Below, one piece after another: positions 22,668-35,736 of a stretch of 64,000 nt of DNA (position 1 is its first letter; each line of letters starts with the position of its first letter). Source of the DNA: Pardosa pseudoannulata (lineage: Eukaryota > Arthropoda > Arachnida > Araneae > Lycosidae). Made by a program: the position numbers and the translations under genes. Below the pieces are notes generated by a model, which saw only the letters and a list, made by a program, of their open reading frames with translations, did no database searches and was not told the DNA's origin. The stretch covers positions 157,081,258-157,145,257 of the forward strand of contig CM063510.1 in assembly GCA_032207245.1 (NCBI GenBank). Direction: 5' to 3'.

Positions 22668-23574
22668 TAGATAAACACGAAACTACAGAATCCAATATAA
22701 CCGGTACTCAAACCCTTTAACGTAAACACATAAATGTAAAAACACGAGGGAGTTTTATGTTTCTATGTGATAATTTTTTGAATATATTGCAGAGCTCAGA
22801 AATTATGCTCCTAAAAATGATTATTTAACTAACTTCAACAAGCGAAGTTTCAGATATTTAGGAAACAAAACTATTATATCTGAAAAAAAAAATTATTAAA
22901 ATTGTTTATGGATGATTCTCTTTTACAAGATAATATTTCAGTGTGTATGAATACATTGTCCTATAGCAAAATGTAGTGCTCCAAACGAGACAAGAATCAA
23001 ACATTTTTATGCTTGGAAAGTATTGTTTTTATATATCTACTAGAAGATTACCTGACTAAATTACCAATTATAGAACTATCAATTTATATTTTTCTCCTAC
23101 CCCCTTCTTATATTAAATCATTACCTAAATCAGACATTATTTCAGTGACATTTTTTTTGGTCCATCCTAAACATGTCAAATAATCACACGTAAATATTTT
23201 CCCACAGTTACTCTTTCAAGATTTTAAATACAATGGCTATAACATTTTTACTAATTATCGATCTTTTATCTTGTACACTTTTCAACCTAAGAAATACTTC
23301 CAATACCAGGCGTCCCTAGATTGAACTATGATTGGAAAATTCAATTATAAATGGGAGGCAATAAAAATCGGTACGGATCACTGCGGTTTGCCAAGGTAAC
23401 CAGGGAATTTATACTCACAGAACTTCAAAATTATTTTGATGTTCATCAATACATGGGGATGCTATTTCGTGAAACAGATCTGTATTCTATACTCCTAAAA
23501 GCTGTGTCTGCAGCCAACGTGGAAATGTAGACAATATTTTTTTAATGTGAATTCATGGAATTTTTACATCTCCG
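22668..23574. other. Intergenic, nothing recognised
   Basis: AT-rich with no supported ORF or repeat. Confidence 0.4.
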
Positions 23575-24010
23575 CATATCTTGAACTCCGGTTATCTCGA
23601 ACACCCGTTATCTCGGACTCCTCTTATCTCGAACTCTACTTATCATCTCCAACTCCAGTTATCTCGAACTCTCCTTATCTCCAACTCCACCTAAATGGAG
23701 CTCCCGTTATTTGGAACTCTCGTTATATCGAACTCCGCTTATTTCGAACACCCGTTTTCTCGAGTTCCACTTATCTCGAACACCATTTATATGGAACCGC
23801 GCTTATCTCGAACTCCCGTTATCTGGAATTCCCGTTATATCGAACTCACATTATCTCGAACAGCACGTATCTGTAACTCCGCTTATCTGGAATTCTCGTT
23901 AACTGGAACTCCGCTTATCTCGAACTTCCGTTACCTCGAATTCCCGCTATATCGAACTCCCGTTATCTGGAACTCCGCTTATTTCGAACACCCGTTGTCT
24001 CGATCTCCAC
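23575..24010 (+). repeat. 16-bp minisatellite, about 27 units
   Basis: The unit consensus is TTATCTCGAACTCCCG, with variants such as TTATATCGAACTCCGC and TTATTTCGAACACCCG. Because 16 is not a multiple of three, all + frames encode a similar 16-residue repeat, which explains the overlapping ORFs here. About 12 units keep an exact TTATCT. It ends about 30 bp before the Tc1-like element. Confidence 0.95.
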
Positions 24011-24040
24011 GCTAATGACGTTTCAATTCTGGCAACCCTA

Positions 24041-25261
24041 TACACTGTCTACCAATAAGTATTTGGACACTTATGCAAATGACGATATCTGCGGTCCTGA
24101 GGTACGTCACGTCCTCTGCCGATATACATCGTATAGGAAACAGCATCGGCATTAGTCGCATGCAAGATGCCGCACAGTTTGGAGCTCTCTGATTTCGAGA
24201 AAGGTATAATTATCGGGTATCACAAATGTGGCCGATCCTTAAAGGACATATCTAGCAATCTGAAGTACCCAAAATCGACAGTGGCCTATGTAATTAAGAA
24301 GTGGAAGGTGAGCGGTGATTGTCGGAAATTGCCCCGTGTCGGCAGACCAACGAAACTGGGAGATAGAGACCGACGAGTGCTGTCCAGAGAAATTCGGAAG
24401 AACTGCACCCAACCGATGGCCCTCATCCTCGAGGAGTTTCAACAGGCATCCGGGAGTATTGTTTCAATGAATACCATCCGCAAGGAAGCACATCTGCTTG
24501 GTTTTCATGGTCGTGATGCTGCCCATAAGCCTTTAATCACAAAGTCCAACCGAGCTGCTCGGTTAATGTGGTGCAAAGAACATCGACATTGGACCGTAGA
24601 TCAGGAAACGGGTTCTTTGGAGCGAAGAATCAAGGTTTACTCTTTACCGCTCAAATGGAAGGGTCTGGGTCTGGCGTCTGCCTGGAGAACGTCTCCTGCC
24701 ATAATGCATTGTGTCAACAGTCAAGTTCGACTGAGGTGGAATTATGGTTTGGGGGCGTTTCTCCTGGTATAGACTATTACCCTTGGTCTCCATTCATGGT
24801 AAGCTCAACGCCGATGCCTACAGCACCATTTTGGATGACAATGTGCTTCCTACGTTGTAGCAGTTTTACGGGTTGGACCCCTGTTACTTTCAGGACTACA
24901 ATGTCAGTTGTCATGTTTCGAGGTTAATCAAGGCCTGGTATGGTGTCAATGGAGTTCATCGAATGGACTGGCCTGCCAAGAGCCCAGACCTGAACCCCAT
25001 CGAGAACCTCTGGGACGAGTTGGATGGCCGAATTAAGAGGTGCACTACCCGTCCAAAATCGGCGAAGGAACTTGTATGTCTACTCCTAGCCGAATGGAAG
25101 ACAATGCCACTAGCTGTAATATAAAGACTTGTGGAAAGTATGCCCCGGAGGGTGCACGCTGTAATTGCCTCTCGTGGAGGCTCTACCAACTATTGATTTT
25201 GAATAAAGTTAGTTTTTCTTTTCTATCACAGGTGTCCAAATACTTATTGGTAGACAATATA
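24041..25261 (+). mobile_element. Tc1-like DNA transposon with both termini
   Basis: The left end (ACTGTCTACCAATAAGTATT) and right end (AATACTTATTGGTAGACAAT) are inverted repeats of about 27 bp bounded by TA. The length is 1.22 kb. Better preserved than the 6590 copy and of a different family. Confidence 0.93.
24167..25124 (+). pseudogene. Tc1-like transposase pseudogene
   Basis: An intact first part (24167 to about 24600) starts MPHSLELSDFEKGIIIGYHK, a paired-type HTH that would bind the inverted repeats, followed by the second HTH (GRPTKLGDRDRR, SMNTIRKEAHLLG). Frameshifts near 24600 and later split the catalytic domain. The next frame reads RVLWSEESRF, with Glu at the usual first catalytic Asp. 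The last (from 24873) reads FQDYNVSCH, with Tyr where the second catalytic Asp is expected, and then SPDLNPIENLWDEL with the final Glu intact. Two catalytic positions plus the frameshifts make it inactive. Confidence 0.88.
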
Positions 25262-25574
25262 TAAAGATAACCTTTTCTTAAATTTAAGAGCTATAAGCTT
25301 AGAAGAAAAAAGATGCAATTTATTGATCGCTTCCGGGTTACGTAGAATTGTGTTTATTAAAAGATTAGGCTATCCGCTACCGTTATTGTAATGTTTGTTT
25401 TGGAACGATTATAACACAGATAAGAGTCATTTTAAATTTACTTTTCAATTTTTAAGTTTTCTCATTTCAAAATTTTTACAAGCTTTATTTACTTTTCGCC
25501 GTTAGTCATTTGTTTTGTTCTTTACTGTTTTTTTTTTTTTTTTACCGTTTCGTTAGTTTTTGCAGATTAAGGGA

Positions 25575-25722
25575 TTTTTTTTGTCGCCAACGGCAAAAAA
25601 GTGGCCAATAAACACATGTATTACATCTGTTCTATGGATCCGTATATAAGCCGACACCTCCACTTTAGGTCTTTAAAAAGCCCCTCAAAATTCTCGGCTT
25701 ATATATAGAAATATATGGTATT
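25575..25722 (-). mobile_element. End fragment of the 38001-38936 transposon family, inverted
   Basis: It shares TTTTGTCGCCAA, CTATGGATCCGTATATAA and AAAATTCTCGGCTTATATA with the left end of 38001-38936 in reverse orientation. Only one end is present. Confidence 0.6.
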
Positions 25723-25893
25723 TAAATAAGTCGTCTTACTACTCATTCAACGATAAATATCTTGTTAATCGAAAATTATAATAAATATTATTCAAAAACT
25801 ACTATTTCAAGCATTTTTGATTATTTTTTCTACTATTGAAGCATTTTTCATCCCACCGAAGAAAATTATGTTTAGCGTGAACTTCCAATACAT

Positions 25894-25990
<97 letters not shown>
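25894..25990. repeat. Palindromic compound microsatellite (CA)n(TA)n(TG)n
   Basis: About 20 bp of CA, about 50 bp of TA, then about 25 bp of TG make one long inverted repeat centred near 25940. Confidence 0.97.
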
Positions 25991-25991
<1 letters not shown>

Positions 25992-26700
25992 GTTAGAATC
26001 AACGAAAATAATTTTATGTTTAAATTTTAACTATTTTAAAAGTTCTTATTTAACTTATCAGACCCTAAGTTCTAATTCCATTACTGGGGTTAACCAGATT
26101 TCAGCTCATAGCCATCCCATAAAAATTTATGCCCATATCTATAGGAATTTCACCGCCGTCCTCCTACGCTATGCTACTGAATATACGCTGTCGTCACACT
26201 AGTTCTTTGCTTGTAAGCTGACATGGATAAAAACTACATAAGTTGGTGATCAAGTTAAAGAAATAATGCCAAGAACGGAAATCATTTCATAAAACAAAAT
26301 ACGTCACGAGAAAAATTAAGGAATTTACGTATTTTTTTTTTTTTTGTCTGGGAACTAGTTTAAAATTAAGGACTCGAGGGACCCAATTTTAAAAGAATCT
26401 AATTCAAATAGTTTTGAATGACTTTTGATGACCATTCGAAACTTTTTCTTTTTTCTCCCCCCTCCCAAAAAATACATTTTATACGCATATATAGATACCC
26501 AAAAATTAAAACTAAATTTTAAAAATATATCAAAGAATGAGATCTTTTTACTCGATATTTACTAGTTTAATGGCACTTAATGTAAAAATTTTAAATACGT
26601 ATCTAATAGAGCAATTTGTCGCAACGTCACGAACTATTATAATGCCCTTTCCGTTCATTTTCAGGTTTACAACAGCCAAAAGGCAAAACAATAAACTGCC
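25991..26700. other. Intergenic, nothing recognised
   Basis: AT-rich with a T run near 26332-26345. No supported feature. Confidence 0.4.
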
Positions 26701-26990
26701 TTTACATTTGAAATTAAAGCCAGAATTGTCATAAGTTGAGATGTGCCCTGCTGCGTGAAATCGCCTTATTTGGAAATATGAAATAGTTCTATATAAATAG
26801 TGAAGCTTAAACTATGCCAGCGGCGTCACCTCGTGACTGGCGATTAAGAATCCTGCTGGGTTGACTCATACAACTATAAATTGTGATAGATGTACGTGCT
26901 CTTCGTGACAGAAATAAACTTCCTTCCTCTTAATCCCAAAGTCTTTTGTTTTCTGATTACACCTACGTTTTAAGTCGAGCATATCCAGCA
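26700..26990 (+). mobile_element. Possible solo LTR (weak)
   Basis: A TATA-like word CTATATAAATAG (about 26790-26800) is followed some 115 bp later by AATAAA (26913-26918) and a T/G-rich stretch, in a block more GC-rich than its flanks. This is the promoter plus poly(A) layout of an LTR, but no ends, target duplication or internal region were seen. Confidence 0.25.
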
Positions 26991-27711
26991 TGGATACTAT
27001 TCCCTTTAGAGAAATTACCCTTTACATGCAAATATATATATATATAATGCACCTTTTTTTGTAATGTTTCATTTCAATATCAAACTATTTTTGTCTGCAA
27101 ATGATAATAAATGAATTTTTTAAAAAAGTTTATCTTGTTTTTTTCATTTGTAACAATACAATTGTTTAGAAGCTACAGTTTTAATGCATAAAATTTAAAT
27201 CTTAATAATAATTTAATAAAAAAAAGTCTTCTGATAAAAAAATGAACAGTGTTGACACACACACAAAAAAAAAAATTATAAATTAATGTGAATGTGGAAT
27301 TTTTCTGCAAGTCTTTTTTTTAAATCCTCTCATTGTCTGGAAAGTTTCCATAGCATCAATGATAAATTTAAAAATCAAAAGGTAGAAAATAGAAGTAACA
27401 ATTCATTACATGCAGATTTGCTTCTATTTATTTATTTTTTAGTAAGGGTACTTCTATTAATTTTTATCAACATAATCGTTTACAATTATGAGATTCATCT
27501 AAATTAGGAGATCATATGAAAATATTTTAAATTGAGAATTATATATCCTCCATGTTTTTCACTACATTTGTATGCAGTATTATGATACTAAAAAATATTT
27601 TTGGAAACAGAGATGGTAAATGAAAAAAGTTTCCATGCAAAAAAATGAAGTGCAACATAATGTATTTGTTTAAGATGTAGGTCTATTTACGTGATGACAC
27701 ATTTCCTATAC

Positions 27712-28166
27712 CAAGAATGGACAAACTTTTTCGGCCGTGGGACAAAAATCGAAAGAAAATGGCAGGCCAAGATAAATTTTTCTAATATTTTAAAAACAAT
27801 ATACAAGTACCTAACGGTTTAAATACGTTAATGAGATGAATGAAATTGCGATCTCATTTCTAAAAGTTCCTTATACTGAGGTTCGAAGTGAGATGCACTG
27901 ATTTTAAGGAAAGATGCTAAATGCTCATCTGTCAGTCTACTTCTGAAATTATTCTTTCTAAGGTTCAAAGTTGAAAACACTTGTTCACATATAAAAAGCA
28001 AATATACCGCTGATCTTCTGGGCGTGAGATATTAAATTTGGAATATAATATTTAAGCAAAGTAGAAAAGGAGATGGATATATAATGTATAAATATATATT
28101 TCTTTTAATTTGCCTCGGATGGGCAACTTAAAATTATATCTGCAGGCCGGAGTTGGCCCATCCCTG
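27712..28166 (-). mobile_element. hAT element remnant with dimerisation-domain relic
   Basis: The ends CAAGAATGGACAAACTTTTT and GGCCGGAGTTGGCCCATCCC-TG are imperfect inverted repeats. Flanks TCCTATAC (27704-27711) and TCCTATAG (28167-28174) match 7 of 8, the hAT target size. On the - strand, 27836-28018 reads LLFICEQVFSTLNLRK, then SRLTDEHLASFLKIS, then a stop after QFHSSH. This is the C-terminal hATC dimerisation domain of a transposase; the rest of the protein is deleted. The + strand frame at 28110-28394 overlaps only its edge. Confidence 0.88.
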
Positions 28167-28298
28167 TCCTATAGAGAATGTACACATGACGTGAGTTGCA
28201 GCAAAAATTGCAGCTCAACTTCCTCGTTGGCAAAACACTTGAATTTCCTACGGATTGTGCTTGTTATTGGGGTTTTAATTTGTGACAATTATCTGAAA

Positions 28299-28490
28299 AT
28301 GGTAACAAGCTGTTGTGTGGATGGCTGTACTAAGCGTTTCAAAAGAGGTGAATATATACGATTTTATTGCTTTCCTGAAGATCCTACATTGTGAATGATT
28401 AGGATAAAAGCTTTGAAAACGCAAGACTGGACTCCAAGTTCTTCTTTGAGAATTTGTGGCAAATATTTTCAGAATGGTAATAATAGTATG
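28299..28490 (+). pseudogene. THAP-domain relic
   Basis: The + strand reads MVTSCCVDGCTKRFKRGEY, then IRFYCFPEDPTL, a stop at 28392, and then, in frame, RIKALKTQDWTPSSSLRICG-KYF. This matches the THAP zinc-binding fold: C-x4-C near the start, the F-x-F-P-x-D-P motif, the conserved W, and a final C-x2-H-F element. In the last, His is replaced by Tyr. The stop and the lost ligand indicate a broken copy, from either a host THAP gene or a P-element-like transposase. No downstream transposase domain was found. Confidence 0.7.
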
Positions 28491-29936
28491 TAATAGTTTA
28501 TTGTGCCTGTTAACATAATCAAAGTAGTCTTCGATTATGATACTTAATAATGCTGTGTAAGGTGTTTAATTTTAAAATATATATATATATATATACTTTT
28601 GTATGTGATAAAAAAATTTATTTTCAATTACTTGGCCAGTTTCTGATATTTCCTTCCCCTTTCCTTAAATAAAATTTAGTTTTGTTGTATACATGATCCA
28701 TGTCGAAGCTCATTAGATACAATGAAAACAAGCAGTGTTTTGCCAACAAGTTGAGTTGTAATCAGCACTCGTATTTGTTTACAAACATGCACTTTCTTTA
28801 TACTATGGCTTTTCCTTTCAAGGGGGGGGGGGTTGTCAGTAATGTTATGCTTGATCATTTTCAAAACAGACTGATTTTTTCAGTACATAATGGTGTTTGG
28901 AAGAAAAATTCCTTCAACATACATGCATGCATTCAAGACTGAATGATGACTGTTATACAAATATATTTGTTTATAGAAAGAGGTAAACACCAGCATGAAT
29001 AAAAAACACATAATTAAAATTTATTTTAATTTTTTTAGACTTTTGAAGAAAAAAAAATATTAAAAAACTAGTACAAGACTGATGAATAAAAACAACAAAA
29101 GAGAAACATAACTTTGTTCGATAACCAAAATATGCAGAAATAATTTACAATGAGGTGTACATTTCTCAACAGATGAAAAGTGAAGTTATACTAAAAAGTA
29201 ATAAAATAATTAATAAATTGCAACAAATATAAAGTTTTGCACAACTTTCTACAGATTTCTAAAAACAACCCTTTAAACTACAAGTAACACAAATGACTTT
29301 TATAGACCAGATACAACACACAATATTTTTAATACACTTAGCCTTGTGATTCTTTAAAACTGCTCCAAAGGTCAATTTGATTTGAATAATTTCAAAATAA
29401 AATCTTTACACTTCAGAAAATTAACCCCTTGACATACAATGATGTTGAGAGATGTCAGCCATTTCATGTGACAAAATGTAAAGTTTTATGTCTCTGAGAC
29501 ACCAAGAACGGTCTCTGGAAGTCATTGTGCAGCATAATATAATCATTTATTTAATTCAAATTTTGACAAGAATGTTCAAGTTCTTAAAAAATAATATAAG
29601 CAAAACAACATAAAAGTCTAAAAAATGTCAGTTCCTTAACCTATACAGAAATGCTTTGAAATGTTTCATACTTTACAGAAATACTAATTTTATACTATTA
29701 CTTATTGTCCATTAACATGATATATGAACCTCAGTAAATGTTACATAGCTATGCAAATTTAAAAATAAAATGTTCTGTTTCTAAGCTTGCGTTAAATAGT
29801 ATTTTTTGGGTGCATTAAATTCCATTTTATTTGTATGTCAAGGAGTTAAGCTTTTAAAATTTATAGCAACTCCTACATGGAAGGTAGATTATGAATTTAT
29901 CATCTACATATAAGATTTTCATCATATATTAAAATA
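28491..29936. other. No gene recognised
   Basis: AT-rich sequence with a TA run near 28579-28594 and a G run near 28822. Frames on either strand (28676-28942) have no recognised similarity. Confidence 0.4.
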
Positions 29937-30361
29937 CATACTTGCCAACTTTTATGCATTACCAACGGTAAAACCTGCCATGAAATATTGGCTAGTGGGT
30001 TTTATTTTTAATAGCACAAGTAATTGTAATTAATTATAATTATTTCTTTACCCGGAAAAATCCTAATTAAAAGTTTATTGTAATTAATAAAATCTTTTTT
30101 AATACGAATTTATTATCTTCAAAACATATTAAGCATATTTATAGGTCCTAAAAACAGTTATGTAAATTTTCTGCAGAAATGAAATTGATTTCTGAATTTT
30201 CAGATGTTATTAAAAACAAAAAATCCATTATTTTATCAAACTTTTTGGTTCCTTTTCCCAATACCAAAAACTGTAAAAATTCTTGAACCATACGTAAATC
30301 CATGAAATTAAACCCAAAACTGCAAAAATTTAAGGATAATTTGTAAGAGTTGGCACGTATG
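29937..30361. mobile_element. MITE with TIR CATACTTGCCAACTTTTAT (copy 1)
   Basis: The left end CATACTTGCCAACTTTTAT and the right end TAAGAGTTGGCACGTATG are inverted repeats. The interior is AT-rich (GTAATTAATTATAATTATT) and shared with 32519-33156 and about 5040-5678. No ORF. Confidence 0.7.
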
Positions 30362-32518
30362 AAAATACTATCTGTTTAACTTTAATCAATTATTCAAAAT
30401 TTTAGCTATACACACACATAAAAAAACTCCTTTTAAAATTTAGGATTTATATGATAGTCACTGCATGATTATAGATTAAATCATATTAATTTAAATATTT
30501 CCAATAGAAAAGCTAAACGAAAAAATTTTTGACACATCAACAGAATTTAAATTTAAACACCTGATATGAAATATTGAGTAAATTGACACAAAAATTGCTT
30601 TAACATATGGCATATGCTACAGTTAAGACCATTTGAATAAATCTTTAAAGTACCTTATAAGCAGAAATTTGAAAACCTGATCTGTTTTAAATGTTTTGTA
30701 ATTTTCTATTACAGTTGAAATTGTCATTGTTTGTTGATATATACATACCTTTTTAAGATATGTGTATCATAAAAATATTATGATTGATTCAAATGCTCTG
30801 GCTGATTACAATGCAAAGCTCTCTCATTTAATTGCTTTTATTTTGGTGATGACACAATTCGATGAAAGCATACACGATTAGAAGCTTTAATAATGATATG
30901 GAGAAAAAGAAATATTTTAAACGAGATTCTAAAGTCTCACATTCCCATTTTCATGGTGGAGTAGAAATCAATCTGGTCTGCTACAATAACATAGATTCCT
31001 TTCTACATTTTATTGGATGAAGCTTTGACACAGTGCTGCTTCAAAAATAGATCTTCAACTCATATAAATATGCAAAAAGACAAACTGCATATTTTGATAA
31101 CAAAGTTTTAGACTACCTAACATCTAAGTTAAAAAGCAGTGATATCGCTACTTCTATCTAAACAACAAATATGACTGAAAGGCAGAAAGAATTTCTTTCA
31201 AAGAGCTAAATGTTACATTGAGTCATCTCCATATGTACAGTTATTTGCATTATAAAAAATGATTTGCTTTTAGTTGCACAAAATTAAAATGTGAATGATG
31301 TCATAATGAGATAATGCAAAGCACCATTGTTGCAAAAAGAATCGAGCAGCAGAAGGCCTGCAAGTGGGTGCAATAAAAAAGGGAGTTTCACAATAAAATA
31401 CAAAAATATAATTTACAATCAATTTCTTTAACATCTACCAGATGTTCAAACTTCAATTTAGGTAACGAACAATTAAAATGAGAATTATGCAAATTAACAG
31501 CATATATACAAATCAGAATTCTTAAAAGCTGATATTTTTCTACTGTATGTACACATTTTTAATAACATAGATGAAATTTATTTACAAATTGTGGCAAATT
31601 TTCCTCTAAGATATAAATTATAGAACATAATTTTGTACAGTTAAAAAATGCTTCTTCTATGTTTTGAATATAAATTTATTTACACAAATAAGTGATACTT
31701 CAACAAATGATAAACACTTCAATACTTGCAATGAATAACTTACTCTACAACCAAGAGGAAAAAAAATGAACAGAATAAACCAGACCAAATATACACAGTA
31801 ATACAAAGTAAATGAAAAGTTTTGGCAATAGCTCATTTCAAAAGGCTAATTAAGAAAAAAAAATTACTTATTAATTTTAGACTTTACACATTTATTTTCT
31901 ACTTATTTACATTTTTTTAAAATATAGATTAGGCATAAATGCAGCAGGGAGTACCAAAGGTTCAAAGGTCACTTCTCCACAGTTACATTACCACGTTTCT
32001 TAGCACTCAAGAGTAAAATACTTTACACAGGTAACTTACTGAACAGAATTAGAGTTATTAATAATAAAAATTTCTTCACATTATTCCTCTGAATTAAAAC
32101 ATATCAGAAATGAGTCTAGTAACAATGAAAGAAATTTTTAACTATAAAACTGGTTTGCAGAGAATTTAAATAATTCATAATTTTAATTTTAAGTTAATGG
32201 TCAAAAGATGTTAAAAACAGGGAGAAGCCAATAGAGGTTGAATTAGACAAATATTTTTTAAAAAGTTTAAATCTTTAAAAAATTATGCTAAACCAATCTC
32301 AATAAAATTCAGAATTTTTCTGTGCATATGGGAAAACAGCTGAAATACCTCATCTTCCTCAGGTGTGATTACTGAAGAACAAGCTTACAAAGGTGAAGGC
32401 CTTTTAAGAATGTATATTAAGTCATTAGCCTTTAAGGAAGATAAGTAAAAATTAATCTGGACCTTTCCCACTGAAATTGGCCCTTTTTTTTACTGCATCT
32501 TATCGCATGTAGAATAAT
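30362..32518. other. No gene recognised; possible distal FAM102 3' UTR or intergenic
   Basis: AT-rich, without long frames or recognised repeats. Confidence 0.35.
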
Positions 32519-33156
32519 GAATACTTGCAAACTTTTATAAATTGACTCCTCTGTAAATTTTTTCTTGATGTATTAGGAGGGTAGTTGGCACAAGTAATTA
32601 TAACTACTAAAAGTTAATTGTAATTTTTCCTTTCACCAGGAGAATTTTAATCAAAAGTTTATTGCAATTAATAAAATTTTTTATGCAATCATTATACATA
32701 AGAAACACATTAACCAATTTTTTTCAATTAAATTGGGTTCTCTAAAAGCAGAAGTAGATATTAAGTTTGAAATTAAGGTTAACAAAATCAATAAAATGTT
32801 AAAATTTTCAAACTGATTTACTAAGTTTCAACTTTAGACTTTCTTATAAAGAAACTGATATTTTTTAAGTATTCCAAATTTTAAAGAGTATATTTATACA
32901 AGTACACATAGGTAATATCTTTAAAACTTATTAAGCCAATTAATAGACCTTTTACTTATCAGTTATATATATTTATGCATAAATGAAATAAATTTTAAAA
33001 TTTTCAGATATTACTAAAATGAAAAAATTATTGTCCTTTTTTCAAAATCTTCAATTGCATTTTCACAGTACCAAAATTCTTAAAAATTCTCAGTCCATAC
33101 ACATAAGTTATAAACCATAAATTTTACGGATAATCTGTAAAAGTTGGAAGCTTATG
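32519..33156. mobile_element. MITE with TIR ATACTTGCMAACTTTTAT (copy 2)
   Basis: It opens AATACTTGCAAACTTTTAT and closes GTAAAAGTTGGAAGCTTATG. Internal words such as AAAAGTTTATTGCAATTAAT match copy 1. Confidence 0.7.
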
Positions 33157-35736
33157 ATAATGTATGTATTCAGGGCATAGATAAAGGTTCCTAACCAAAG
33201 GGACAATTGGAGACACTCCTACAATTTTCTTCTGCATCAAAATGTTGAATACCAATGCATTCTCTACTAGTATCAAAGGACTATGAGATTCAAGGCTAGT
33301 GTTGAGATCTTCACTTATCCATTTAATATTTCCTTAGAAAACATTAAAACGGATGCGTAAAGATCTCCATACCTTATTATTGCATCACTGTTTGTATTGA
33401 CTGTAAGTCATTGCTCTTCTACACTGATCTTATACAGACTCAGTTTAAGCTTGGGTAAGTAACAATAATAAATCTGAGAGAAAGTGTGAATATAAAGCTT
33501 AGTTTGTCAAAATCTGGGTATTTAGTAATCTTTTTTTGTTTTGTTTTAAAGTTTCAAAAATTAAAAAGTTTGAAAAAATTTTTTTTAGATAAATCTCTTT
33601 TTAATACTTGATTTATAAATCTCTTTTTAATACTTGATTTATTAAGTTTTAAAATTTATTGACTTCAGTCTATCTTGGTTACAATGCACAAACAGAGCCC
33701 ATGCTAAACCTTGGCTTTAAGTAGACAAACTTAAGTATTTATACTTGTCATTAACAGCTGTATAAAACTAAAATTTACTTATATATAAATTTACAATCAC
33801 ATGAGGGAGGATGCCAGAAAATTCATATAGGCATACAGTCAATAGTAAATCTAAAGCAATATAATCAACAACCTAACTCATATTTAAGAATAAATGAAAT
33901 TGTCCTATGTTAAGGAATTTTGTGATCATTGTTGAAACAACATAAGATAAAGCTTCAAAAATATTAAACTTGAAAGAAGTGAACTGCAGTATACTAATTA
34001 TATAGAAATTTTGTACTAAATTAATTTGTCACTTAGGGGAGGGGAAAAATCACATGGTCAGCATCATGGCAGTTTGTAATGGAATTCAAGTTGAAATACT
34101 ACCATTTACTACTCAACATACAAAAAGAGCAAAATACAGCCTAATTTCTGAAACAATTATAGGGATTACGACACCTCTATTGGCCTTAAGGTGACATTTG
34201 ATGAAAACTCCCGTAATATAAAGCATTTTCTCCCCTTCCTTTCATTGACACAGAAACTATTAACAGCTTTGTTATCAAAGTTTCACAGCTGCCTTTGATG
34301 TTATATAAAGGAAAATATTTTCATCTTGAAACAATCCCATATGAGAAATATGGGATTTGCATCTTGTATCTTATTGGCACAGAAAATGAACAGCAGCCAT
34401 TTAGAAATTAAGTTTAACCAGTGATTATTTAAGTAATAATCTATTGTTAAACTTACAAATCATATGCAAAACCCCAATTTAACATTCGTTCCTCATTGAT
34501 CTTGATAATATTATCGAAAATGTTTACCAAGGCTATCAAACTTACAAAATGTTACAATCTTTACAATTTACTGAAGGTGCCTTTGAAATAGGTGCACTGT
34601 TTTGAACAGAAACATACCTAAAGTATAAATTTTGCAAACACCACAGAATGTGACGTCTTCATCTGGATAAAATTTTGACTTCAATTTCACAAACTATTTT
34701 TCATATTTAGGAAGGAAGTGTTAGTCCATTATGAAATACTCTTCCAATTACAACTAGAAAAAAAAATCTAGTCTATTATCAGACTCTTAGAAAAGGGAAA
34801 GTACACTCATTACATTTAATGCACTTAATATAAGAACCAGACCTCCCTGCTGCAGTGTTAATCATTTAAAAGAGGTCTAAAACTCAGGTGCTTTTTTAAA
34901 GCACGCAGCACAATTGAAAATTATAACACTTAATGATAATTCGAAGCACTAGACTGATCAATATTTATTAAAATATGATTTATAACTAAATACACATATC
35001 ACATGTGAACTTTCAATATTTAGCCATTTACAATTCTAAGCATTCCAAATATATGGTAAAATTGGATTGGAAACTTGTTTTGGAATAAAAAAATAGGCCC
35101 TTTTTCAAACTCAATAAAACCTGATACAAAATGCTTTGCAAAGCTACAAATATACAAAACTATGTATCTAAATTTTTGGTAAAATAGAATGACAATATCA
35201 AACTTTGCCTCATGAAACCTTAAGCACATAGTGTGCAATGGCACATATTTTGAAGTACGAAATGTGCTTATAAAATTTGAAAAATCACAATATTGAATAA
35301 ATATCAATAAAAATTAGCTTCACATCTAACTATGAATACACGAGACAAGTCTGATATAATACACAGTTTGCCAGGTAAGAAGCAACCAAAATTTCACTTT
35401 TATCTTAATCCCAAAAAATTTTAAAAGTTGGCAATATTCTTTTTTACTGAAAATTTTGACAAATAACCTTTAAAAATCTAAAAAGTCATTTAAATATATA
35501 CAGAGGGTAAAGACAATACAAAGGCAATCGAAATCTCAAAATTTTTAGGATTGCTTTAACTGAGAGAACATATTTCAAAGTTAATAAAATGCAGCACATG
35601 GAAGTTTATCACATAGCACTCAAGAAAAAAATGAAATAAGTGCATCATAGATGGAAGATTTCATTATAGTACACAAGCTAACCACACCTTAGGGAATCTC
35701 ACAATTAATGAAAAAGTTAATCAAGCAATTATTACA
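33157..35736. other. No gene recognised; possible FAM102 3' UTR
   Basis: AT-rich. Contains a perfect 26-bp tandem duplication (33589-33614 and 33615-33640). A 95-residue - strand frame (35020-35307) is Phe/Ile-rich, unrecognised and probably chance. Confidence 0.35.

Noticed and set aside
23547..24015. Repetitive + strand ORFs of about 60-109 residues
   Set aside because: A 16-bp minisatellite gives a 16-residue periodic protein in every frame. No start context, splice signal or homology supports a gene.
35020..35307. 95-residue - strand frame as a gene
   Set aside because: Its composition follows AT-rich sequence, no motif was recognised and it has no splice or promoter context.
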